Below are positions 1 through 9,121 of a stretch of DNA of 24,072 nucleotides, piece after piece. This DNA comes from Lophium mytilinum. Its lineage: Eukaryota > Ascomycota > Dothideomycetes > Mytilinidiales > Mytilinidiaceae. The notes beneath the pieces were generated by a model. The model was given only the letters and a program-made list of their open reading frames with translations, searched no databases and was not told the origin of the DNA. The stretch covers positions 590,370-614,441 of the forward strand of contig MU004201.1 in assembly GCA_010093605.1 (NCBI GenBank), written 5' to 3'. Within the stretch, counting starts at the first letter, position 1. The number at the start of each line of letters is the position of its first letter. Position numbers and translations under genes: made by a program.

Positions 1-90
1 AAGTTATATATACTAAACTTACTTAGATAATCTAATAGTTAGATTCTTAAATCCTTAAAATTCCCTAGATAAATCCTTACTATCTCTTAG

Positions 91-465
91 CTACTTCTTA
101 TAGTTAATACTTCCTTTATGTACTTTAGTAAAAAAGAAAGTATTTCCCTTAGGATAGCTAATTATAAGGCAGAAATCTTTAAGCTGGAACTTTCTACCTA
201 GATTAATAAGGTAGCTAGTAAGACTATCTAGCTTATCCTTATTAACTAGAAACCCTAAGTAGCCTATAGTAATAGGGCTATCTTTTACTTTAATATTATA
301 GACTTCTTTTCCTAGGCTAGTAGTAGTAGTAATAGTATAGTCTTTAAGTACTCTAGTTATAAAGAATCTAGCTCTAGAAAGGCTAGAAAACTTATAATCT
401 AGATTCTTCTTATAGCCTTTAGTAGAAGATCTAGAAGAATAGCGTTGGGAGTTATAGTAAGGCAT
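91..465 (-). CDS. small unrecognised protein, possibly broken
   Basis: This is a 124-codon ORF with an ATG start (MPYYNSQRY...), read leftwards. I do not recognise the family. The N-terminal ~30 residues are Ser/Tyr/Lys-rich and basic. The rest alternates hydrophobic and charged residues in a way that suggests a small folded domain, including a run near residues 63-80 (SPITIGYLGFLVNKDKLDSL). It ends at a TAG, after which the same frame reads on (LRDSKDLSREF, then TAA) towards the window edge. The stop may therefore be a RIP product of CAG or TGG, and the true gene may run past position 1. The surrounding DNA is strongly CpA/TpG-depleted. It is the only credible minus-strand gene in the window and is divergent from the helicase gene. 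Confidence that it was a gene is moderate; function is unknown. Confidence 0.45.
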   Translation of the reverse strand: MPYYNSQRYSSRSSTKGYKKNLDYKFSSLSRARFFITRVLKDYTITTTTSLGKEVYNIKVKDSPITIGYLGFLVNKDKLDSLTSYLINLGRKFQLKDFCLIISYPKGNTFFFTKVHKGSINYKK

Positions 466-479
466 AGCTATTTAGTATT

Positions 480-1000
480 ATTAGTTAGAATTTATCTTCT
501 TAGTAGATATAGCTTCTTACCTATAGATTCTACTTTCTATCTAGAATAGAATAGTATAGAGTAGAGTAGATATCTAGAAAGATAATAAGATAGATAGTAA
601 GTAGAGATAGTATAGTATAGTACTATAGAAGTAGAAAGTAGAGATAGCTAAATAGAATAGAAAAGTAGAAAGATTATATAGCTAGAAAGAGTAAACTAAG
701 CTAACTATTATAGTATTAGAGTTTTTCTAAGTTTAGAATTAAGTACTTAGTTTAGAAGTTATTAATCTAAATAGAATAGAGTTTAATACTCTAATATAAT
801 AGCTAAGTAGATTAAAACCCTAATAGCTAGAGTTAAAAACCCTAATACTATAAAACCCTAGTATTTAACCTAAATAGTATAGGGCTTTACTAAAAAGAAG
901 ATTTTTTAATATAGAAACTATAGAATAAGAATCTAAAGTATAGTATTTAACCTAGAGAGTAGGGTTTTTTACTATAGAGCCTAGTTTTTAACCTAGGTAA
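480..1000. other. AT-rich low-complexity intergenic DNA
   Basis: No gene is seen. Positions 540-690 are built from TAGA, TAGTA and ATAGAAAG words. Positions 800-970 contain scattered AACCCTAA/AGGGTTTTT words that resemble single telomere-like units but never form a tandem run. CpA and TpG are almost absent, which fits old repeated DNA that has been through RIP. Confidence 0.5.
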
Positions 1001-1004
1001 ACTA

Positions 1005-1300
1005 AAGTAGGTATAGAGGTTTAATACTAGCTAATAGTATTTAACCTATATAGTATATAGTAAATATAGTTTTTTACTTAAAAGTAGAGTTTTTAACTAA
1101 GATAGACTAGAGTAAGTATAGAGGTTTAATACTAGGTAGTAGTATCTAATCTAGATAGTATATAGTAGATATAGTTTTTAACTATAAAATAGAGTTTTTA
1201 ACTACTCTAGTATATAGTAGATATATTAGTTTAATAGTAGCTATAGTATTTAACTAGAGTATTATAGTTATAATAGTATTAAAAACTAGTTTATTAATAG
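1005..1300 (+). repeat. decayed ~105-bp tandem repeat, about three units
   Basis: The word GTATAGAGGTTTAATACTA at 1011 recurs at 1116, and a weaker match (ATATTAGTTTAATAGTAG) lies near 1220. The intervening DNA also matches: TTTAACCTATATAGTATATAGTA, then TAGAGTTTTTAAC. Differences are mostly transitions. The array is non-coding and lies upstream of the helicase gene. Confidence 0.55.
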
Positions 1301-1429
1301 TAGTATTAATATATTAATTAAGCTTTAATAGTTTACTATACTTTTTAATATTCTACTTAGGTTATTAACCTAGGTTTTTAACTACTAACTAGATATACGC
1401 TAACTACTAGCTTACTTTAACTTAGGTAT

Positions 1430-2042
1430 AAAATAACCTTCTATCTCCTTCTAATTCTCTTTTCTTTTCTTACCCTTTACTCTACTAGTATTACTTAGCT
1501 ACTTATTTAAGCTTATACTATTATCTATCTACTATCCTAAGCTAACGCTAGCTTACTCTTTTATACTTTAACTACCTATCTATCTACTATCTACTACTAC
1601 TTAAACTTCTATTCCTTTTACTTTTAAAGTAAGTAAGTTACTATAATAGATTTTTATTTATACTAACTAGAATATAGCTTTAAAATCTAAACTCTAAAAA
1701 AAACCTTTTAGCTAAGTTCTTTTTATAACGCTTTTATTCTATCTAACGTTCTACTTTTATTCTAACTCTAGTAACTCTTTTTTCTTATCTAACTCTTTAG
1801 CTTAAACTCTCTATCTAGGTAATACCTCTTTTTTATCTAACTTTATAGGGTTTCTATAACGCTTCTATTCTATCTAACTATCTAGCTTTACTTTTTACCT
1901 TCTAACTCTATTTACTCTATCTATCTATCTAGCTACCTTCTTATACTTTAGTAATTTTTCTATAGTAAGTTATTTCTTTAGATTCTTTCTTATACTCTTT
2001 AGTATTAAGCTAATATATATTTAGAATAGCTAAACCTTTAAA
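1430..2042 (+). promoter_or_regulatory. pyrimidine-rich upstream region of the helicase gene
   Basis: The + strand is rich in CT/TTCT words, as is common in 5' regions of filamentous-fungal genes. A ~25-bp direct repeat is present: ATAACGCTTTTATTCTATCT at about 1725 and its near copy at about 1855. There is no ORF of note. Promoter elements cannot be assigned with confidence in DNA this heavily mutated. Confidence 0.35.
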
Positions 2043-5000
2043 ATAGACGCATTACTATCTAATAGTAAAATTAATACTACAGAAGTTATAGACCTAGTCT
2101 ATAATTTAGAATATAATCTAGAATATAAGATTATAATCTATAAAAGTTGTAATATAGTTCTAAATCCCTTAGCTAATATTAAAGAACATTTAAACTATAA
2201 GTATAATATTACTTCTTCTACTACTTCTAATATAGATAATCTATATAAAGACTTAAAAGACTTAGAAATTTCTAATAAAGAGGATATTTCTATACCTCCT
2301 AATTATAGTATTTACTTTGCTAGCCTACCTATAGTAGAAGGATTTAAGTGTACTATTAAAAAGAATAGTAATTTACCCGAATGCGGCTTTCTTACTAGTA
2401 GTGAGAAAGTACTACGTGTACACTTTAATAAAACGCATAATCTTAATAATATCTATAAGAATATAGATTTTAATCTAATAGGAGAGTCTAATATATTAAT
2501 GCAAACATTCTTTACTAATAATAGAAATATTAGATACTTTATTAGTAGTCTATCTAGACTAGTTGCTATAGATCGGCTATTAGAAAGTAATAATACTCTA
2601 GAAGACTCTTCTACTTCTAATAACTTAGATACTATAAGAGAGTATCTAGATGACTATAATAGAGAAGAAGAAGAAAGAAATAGAGATAGTATACTTAACT
2701 TTAATAATCTAGAAACTAGAGATCTTAATCCTATTTATAAAAAGCTACACTGGCATAAATATCTAGATAGCCTTAATATTCCTAGCTTAATAGAAATAGT
2801 TACTAAGAATATTCCGCCTACTACTAAAGAAGAAGAAGATAAAGATATCTGCTATTTTATCTATAAAGAAGTAATAGAATTATGTAAATACTCTAGTACT
2901 TTAATAGATAGCTATAGTAGAGAGATTTTATTCCATATTAATATAGAAAATCTAGATTCTAATAGAAAGGCTATACAAGAGTTTAAACCTTTAGAAAAAA
3001 GTTCTGCTAGGCGGTATTATTCTATATTTACTAATTTAATTATCTATCTTATTAAGTTTATAGATAATAAACTAGTAGATAAATATAAATACCCTATTAT
3101 AGAAAAGGGTACTACTAAGCTATTAGTTACTATTAAGGATTACGCTAAATACTATAGAGAAGACCCAACTAATCTAACCCTAAAAAGTAACTTCTATCTT
3201 CTAATACTATATCTACTTCCTAAGTTATTAAAACAATCTACTAAGCAAATTAGATTAGGAGAAGAGTCTATATTTAATAGCCCAGTTATTACTTATCTAA
3301 TTATTATTAGCCTAGACCCTAAAGATAATACTCTTAAGGGGTCTAGTTCTATACAGCAGTACTATAGCTATCTTATTTATAATTTTAGACTATTAAGCTT
3401 AGGATACTTCTACTTTAAAGGATTAAAAGAAGAAGTAGAAGGAAACTCCTTTAACTTAGACTTAGCTTTTAATTCTTACTATAGTACTTATTTAACTAAT
3501 AAGTCTAATAACTTCTTTAGCGAGCTTTATACTAGTAGGGCTTTTACTAAAGCTATTACTCTAAGTATACCTGCTAAGAATAGAATAGTAGATATTAATC
3601 CTAGTACTATTACAGTAGATAATAAAGAAGTATCTATACCTACGCTAGCTAGTTCTTTTAATTCTATTTTAGATGATTTAGAAGATATACTATTTAGGCA
3701 GCTAATAGAAATAACCCCTAGTTTATTAATATTAGATGTAAATCTAATTAAAGATAATATACATAATAAATCCAAAGGATTCTACTTTTATAAACTAAGT
3801 TCTTCTAACTATAATATTAGTAGATTTAAGAATTACTTAGCTACAGTATTACTAGAATAGAATAATAACTTTTCTACTAAGTACTTAGCTAGTTTTAATA
3901 AACAAACTAAAGAAGTTAAATTTAAGAAAGAAATAGATAACTAGCTTAATTATAGATTAAACTTTATAGACTTATTAAGTTTAGCTATTTACTTATTAGC
4001 TGGTAGCCCTATTAGGGGAACCGAAGTAGAATAGATTAAATACTATAATAGTAATAAATTAGGAGATAGAAATCTCTATATAGATAATACTTTAGGCCTA
4101 TTTAGAGTAGAAACTACTTATTCTAAAGGCGGTAGTATTACTAGCTTAGATAATAGTACTATTAGATTTCTAAGCCCTAGGCTTTCTAATATTCTAAAGA
4201 TATATCTACTAATAGTAATATCTTTTTATAAGTATATTAGTAATAAACATCTAGGTATACCTAGAATAAGCCCTTACTTATTAGAGCATAATAATATCCG
4301 TATTACTAGTAATAGAATAAGTACTCTTTTAGGTATTAGAACCTTTAAAGATATAGGGGTTTCTATTACTTTAAATCCTTATAGGCAGGTTATTAAGTAT
4401 ATTCTTAAAACTAGACTAGGAATAGATTCTAATAATATAGAAGAAGAGGAAGAGCAAATAGAAGATATTACTAGTAACTACTAAACTTTTACTGCAGCTA
4501 TAAATTATGGCCAAGAGTATAATCTATTTATTAACTAAAATAGCTTAATAGAAAAGTAATCTATAGATTTTAATACTAAATTCTTTAAGTATTTTAAGCT
4601 AGATAACCTATACTTTAACTATAGTAAACTAAGTACTACTCTTATTATATCTTCTAAGAAAGGTAGAGCTAGGTTAACTAGTAGTATAGATATAGGTTAT
4701 AAGAAAGTAAAACCTACTATATATAATATAGAAGAAGAAGAAGAAGAAGAATTAGAAGAATCTAATATACTATATAATAGCCCTACTCCTATTAATTCTA
4801 GTAGTAATACTAAACCTTTAAACTTAAGCCAGCCTAGTAATAATAAGTAAGCTTATAACTTAAATAGATTAAGCTAATCTAATAGTAGTTTTAGCCTAGA
4901 ATCTACTCCTCCTATTTTAAAAAGTAATTCTAGCTCTAGTACTATTCCTTTTAGTAGTTTTAATAAACTTTCTACTAGTAAAAAACTAAAGATAGTATAA

Positions 5001-5959
5001 GAGAATATTAAGTTAAGAAAGCTAGCTTTAAATACTAGCTTTACTAGTAGTAATTCTCTAGAAGTACAGATAACTAAGCTATTTAAAAACCCGAATGCTA
5101 AATTTAGAAGTACTAAGTAAAAGGAAGTTATAGAGAATATTATAAATAAGGTTTCTTTTATTACTTATATTAGTAGTATAGGATCTAGTAAAAGTCTACT
5201 ATTTAATCTACCTAGCTATATTTATTCTAATAGAAAGTATATAGTAGTAGCTCCTAGAATTAGCTTAGTAGAAGATTTAAATAAGCATGCATTAGAATTA
5301 GGGCTTAATAGTACTATTTGGACTTCTACTACTAATATAGATGCTAATCTTATATTTATTAGTATAGAGAATATAGTATTAGAAGAATTTAAAGGCTATA
5401 TCTATAATCTTAAAGCTAATAACTTTAGTACTACTCTATTTTTCAACAAAGCCCATCTATTAGTATACAAAGTAGATTTTAGGCAAAAACTAAATAAAAT
5501 AGATAATATTCTTACTTTAGAACTATAGCTAGTATTTCTAAGCGCAACTTTACCTATACCTATACTAGATTTACTAGAGCAAAGGTTTCTTATTACTTCT
5601 CCTCTTATTATTAGAGATTCTACTACTAGAAAGAATATTAAGTATATTACTAAAGAGCTACCGGACTATAATAAAGATACTATAGTAGAATGCTTAAGAA
5701 TTACTATTAAAGAAGCTATTAGTAAATGTAGTAATAATAAAAGAGGTATACTATTTACTAATAGTATTAAATATAGTAAATATATAGCTAAAGTATTAAA
5801 GATTCCTTTTATCTTTAGCTCTAAAGATTCTAAAGAAAAGGAAGCTAATATTAAACTATTAAACTACTACCTAGATTCTAATAGTCCTATTAAAGTATTT
5901 ATTTGCACTAATATAGCAGGCGTAGGATTAAACTAAGATTTCTTAATTGTAGGGGCTGG
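2043..5959 (+). pseudogene. RIP-degraded RecQ-type telomere-linked helicase, truncated
   Basis: The frame is open from an ATA (2043, probably a former ATG: ATA-D-A-L-L) to 3857, which is 605 codons. It then continues to about 5959 with about twelve stops, all TAA or TAG. An N-terminal zinc-finger-like region (about 2140-2440: KSCNIVL, GFKC, ECGFLT, FNKTHN) resembles the OrsD/DUF3505 type. A middle domain has LAIYLLAGSPIRGTEVE (about 3985-4035) and RFLSPRLSNIL. The helicase core shows FRSTK*KEV before motif I (about 5105), a Walker A relic IGSSKSLLFNLP (5178-5212), motif Ia VVAPRISLVEDL, motif II NKAH (5445-5456, expected DEAH), motif III FLSATLP (5535-5555), motif IV GILFTNS and motif V FICTNIAGVGLN (5899-5934). 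Motif VI and the C-terminus are missing: the frame runs straight into TTAGGG-like DNA. Such proteins are typical of fungal subtelomeres. This copy cannot be active, because the motif I Gly/Ser pattern and the motif II acidic residues are lost. Confidence 0.85.
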
Positions 5960-5974
5960 AGGGTTAGGGTTAGG
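5960..5974 (+). repeat. interstitial telomeric repeat
   Basis: The tract reads AGGGTTAGGGTTAGG, in the same orientation as the terminal telomere, with flanking G-rich DNA (GGGGCTGGA before, TGGGGAG after). It sits exactly where the helicase frame loses homology and where base composition changes. It may mark a former chromosome end or a telomere-targeted insertion junction. Confidence 0.75.
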
Positions 5975-5979
5975 TGGGG

Positions 5980-6890
5980 AGAAGCGAGTTTAACATAGAG
6001 AAAATCAACCTTTAAGAATTGCGTGCAGTACAACCTTGCACCGCCGCATTTAACTACCACGACGTAAAATAGAGTATGCATGCGAAGAATAATGCTTAGA
6101 ACGCAATGCAATAGCGTTCTATTAACTTTAATTTAATTTACAAGCCGTAGTAGTGGCTTAAGGTGGGTATAGAGAGGCCGCAGAGTGCGCAGGCACAGGA
6201 TAGAAATTACTTAAAGGGTTTAGCGTAAGAACAGCCTCGCGCTTAAGAATTAGTGCAACTACTACTGCATGCAACTACTATAACATAGCATAGAAGAAAT
6301 ATACAAAGGATTATATATAATATGTAATGCAATAGCAATCTATTAACTTAGAATTAATATGCAGGCTGTAGTAGTAGTGGCAGTTACGTACGGAGGTAAG
6401 ATCCCGAATAATGGAAGTTACTTAAAGAGTTTAGCGTAATACTAGCCTTGCACTTAATAAAGACCTTAACTAGCGCTGCATGGAACTACTATAATATAAG
6501 GTTAAAGATATTTACAAGGAAAATTACTTATTATATAATGCGACAGCATTCTAGCAATTTAGAAATATTTTACAGGCTGTAGTTATAGCTCCAGGTGGGT
6601 GCAGAGGGTAAGGAAAGAGGGCGGCCAGCAGCGTAGAGTATAGCCCTATAATTAAGCAGCCTTCTACCGCTGCATATAATAACTCCTAGATATTAAGATA
6701 CTATAACGGAGCTATAATACTATATATAGTATGCGCAATTAAATTTAAAGTATTATAGAAAAGGCGAAGTCCTAGTAGTAGGTGCCTATAGAGGGTAATA
6801 GATATAATAGAAAGGGTTTCGCGTTGTAATAGCCTCACCTTAGCACGGGTTGCTGCTAGATAGTATTCTTATGTAATAGAAATTTCAGCC
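5980..6890 (+). repeat. degenerate ~190-220-bp tandem repeats, about four units
   Basis: Three landmarks recur in order. AATGCAATAGCGTTCTATTA at 6105 recurs as AATGCAATAGCAATCTATTA (6326), AATGCGACAGCATTCTAGCA (6537) and ATGCGCAATTAAATTTAAAG (6731). GGCTGTAGT...CAGGTGGGT-type words follow each. CTTAAAGGGTTTAGCGTAA at about 6209 recurs near 6420 and in part near 6811. Spacing shortens from about 221 to about 194. I see no gene; the short ORFs here have no support. Confidence 0.6.
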
Positions 6891-6961
6891 GCATTAAATA
6901 AAATATATAAAGTAAAGGGCAGAATACAGTTTATACAACGTTTATAGATAAAGCAATTAAT

Positions 6962-6997
6962 AGGGCTACCGCAGGAAGCCTTTCTGCTAGGGCCCTT
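6962..6997. repeat. 37-bp palindromic element, copy 1
   Basis: This is a near-complete copy of the dispersed palindrome (consensus arm AAGGGCCCTAGCAGGAAG, then one G or C, then the reverse complement). The core GCAGGAAGCCTTTCTGC is followed by TAGGGCCCTT. The centre base is C. It lies in non-coding DNA. Confidence 0.7.
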
Positions 6998-6999
6998 CC

Positions 7000-7510
7000 C
7001 CAGCGACCTTGACCAAGTGGCCGTATCCGTAAGGGGTGTTAAAACGGGTTAGGCGGGGTAAGCTCCACAACAAGAATGTTAATAAATCCTTGTTTTCAAC
7101 CAATTACACTCCCTAACCGCTTTCCGCTCCTTAGCTCTATATTCTAAACTATTATCCCCCTTACTACTACACCTAGTAGTTAGTATAGAACGCCCCTAAA
7201 AGTACTAGAATAAAGAAGAGTAAAAAGCAGCTAAATTACATTTAATAGTGGATTTGAACCGACGCAAGAGAGATAAAAAGAAGAGGGCTGTAGACTAAAC
7301 AGCTGCAGTAGGAGAGGCTAGCGAGCCTACTTCTACTTCTATCCTAGATCCGTTTCTAATTATCTTTAAAAACCCTAGAGGTCTTTCTAGTATAAATATT
7401 AGGGCCCCTTATCCCACCCGCCCTGCGCCCACGCCCTTTTAATAACTAATTGCACCTTAGGAGCCTTTAGAGGAAACTATTGCATAACTTACAATTAGTA
7501 TATCTTTTGT
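7000..7510. other. non-coding stretch upstream of the large unknown gene
   Basis: No ORF is seen. Positions 7016-7050 are GC-rich (GACCAAGTGGCC, ACGGGTTAGGCGGGG). A tRNA-like T-loop word is present on the minus strand near 7246 (GGTTCAAATCC), but no complete tRNA fold follows. Another possible remnant of the palindrome's right end, TTAGGGCCCCTT, is at about 7398. Confidence 0.4.
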
Positions 7511-7600
7511 AATCTCCTAGTATTTACAGTTAGGTTCTAATAAACTTAAGTAGAACCCGTCTTAATAGAAGAATTATTACCTTCTACCTCTACTTAATCT

Positions 7601-7880
7601 ACGCAATATACTCCTCCGCAGCGGTCTACTTATAGTAGTACCCGTTCTACTATTCCTCCTCTATCTACCTAACCTACGCAACCTACGCAATATACTCCTC
7701 CACAGCGGTCTACCTATAGTAGTATCCGTTCTACTGCTCCTCCTCTATCTACTAAACCCACCTAATATTCTACTCTAGGGCGGGCTACTTATAGCAGTAC
7801 TTGTTTGCTCGCTCCTCTAACCTCTCAACCTACTTAACTAATATAACTTTCTTATACCCAGCAGTCTACTAGCAGTAGTA
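7601..7880 (+). repeat. 84-bp (28-codon) in-frame repeat, four decayed units
   Basis: Units begin near 7601, 7685, 7760 and 7837. The first two are nearly identical and in frame (TQYTPPQRSTYSS followed by PPLST). The third and fourth are progressively altered (GRATYSS, TQQSTSSS). The repeat encodes a Ser/Thr/Pro-rich low-complexity segment. Confidence 0.7.
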
Positions 7881-8973
7881 CATACTCTAGTAAGTTAAGA
7901 GCGGCCTAATATATACCTGAAATTTAAAGTAATATAGAATTAACGGAAGCTGCAGAGCAAGATTAGAGTAATAGTAGTAAGCATACTGTTATATAGACTA
8001 TTAAGAGAGCAGTAGTTAAAGGAGAAAAAGAAGCGGCTAAAGAAAGCGAAGCAAATAAAGAAGTAGCCCAAGCAGATAAAGAAGTAGAAGAGGCAGTATT
8101 AGAGTTACTGTTACCTGCATCTTCCGCGTTATCTCCTTATACACCTGCGTTACCACCGCCTCTAGATGCTAGAGAGGTGTTGCCCTCTCTATTACCACCT
8201 TACAGCGTAGGGACACCTTAGTAAGCCGCAAATAATAATAATAGAGCTCCGGGCTAGGTTCTACCCGCTATACGCTATCTCTATAAAGCGTTTCTTAAAC
8301 CTACAGCTACACTATATATATATACAGGCGTATATACTATCCTCGCCCTCTAGAATACCCTATAGACGGCTATAACACTACGCGCGAGTTCACGCGCTTA
8401 ACAAACTACAGCAGCTCCTACTCCTGCACAACTAGAACTAATAACACAACGCTAAATACTAGCCCTTATTACTATATTACTGCTCTACGTACTTGCGCAA
8501 ATAACTAACAAAGAGATTACAGCGGAATCGTTCTTAGCGCAACAAAATAAGGCCGTAGAAGTGCTCTCTAGAATGGACGCTGCGGAATAAATAGATAAGA
8601 AGAAAATGCTGGCTAATATAAGTTAGTTCATGCGACTAGCGCACAATAACAGTTGGGTTTAGATAGAGTGGTACGCTGCCTTATTATCTCTCCGCCCAAC
8701 GCCAGTAACTAAGGTTGTAGAAGAGGAATTTACCCAATTTAAGAACAAGGTAGAAGCAGGTGCAGATATAGATAAGGTATTAGATAACGGAGTTAAAGAG
8801 GGTAGAGAAGGTATATATACGCAAGGACAGCAAGACACTATAGATAAATTACCGGGTTTACTTAACGAAGTTACGCTAGAGAATTAAGGCAGTAGGGCAG
8901 ATAATACAGCCTTAAATAGTAAAGGTAACAGCGAGATTATAGATAAAGTTGCAGATAAGATAGACCCTAATAG

Positions 8974-9019
8974 GTAAGTATTATAAGCTCTATAGTTTAT
9001 ATAAAGCTAATATACGTAG
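8974..9019 (+). other. candidate intron
   Basis: GTAAGT donor, AAGCTAATAT branch-like word and CGTAG acceptor; 46 nt. The frame is kept across the join (phase 2). It contains no palindrome. It is short for a fungal intron, so confidence is moderate. Confidence 0.4.
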
Positions 9020-9053
9020 GCATAATAATCTATTAGTAAATACTCTACATGCA

Positions 9054-9121
9054 GTAAGTATAATCTAATTAGCGTTAGAAGTCTAGTGTACTTGCTGTAT
9101 ATCTTAACTCTTTCTATTTAG
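9054..9121 (+). other. candidate intron
   Basis: GTAAGT donor, CTTAAC branch-like word followed by a pyrimidine run and a TTTAG acceptor; 68 nt. Phase 0 on both sides, so the Gln-rich frame continues. It contains no palindrome. Confidence 0.5.

Noticed and set aside
3527-3775. Minus-strand ORF of 82 codons with hydrophobic residues
   Set aside because: Lies wholly inside the helicase frame; hydrophobicity comes from complementing AT-rich codons.
5908-6111. 67-codon minus-strand ORF
   Set aside because: It overlaps the helicase end, the interstitial telomere tract and the first repeat unit; no domain and no context.
7240-7330. tRNA-like words on the minus strand (GGTTCAAATCC T-loop and a GCTGT/ACAGC stem)
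   Set aside because: The T-stem does not pair, the D-arm is not recognisable and the acceptor stem is missing. At most a decayed fragment.
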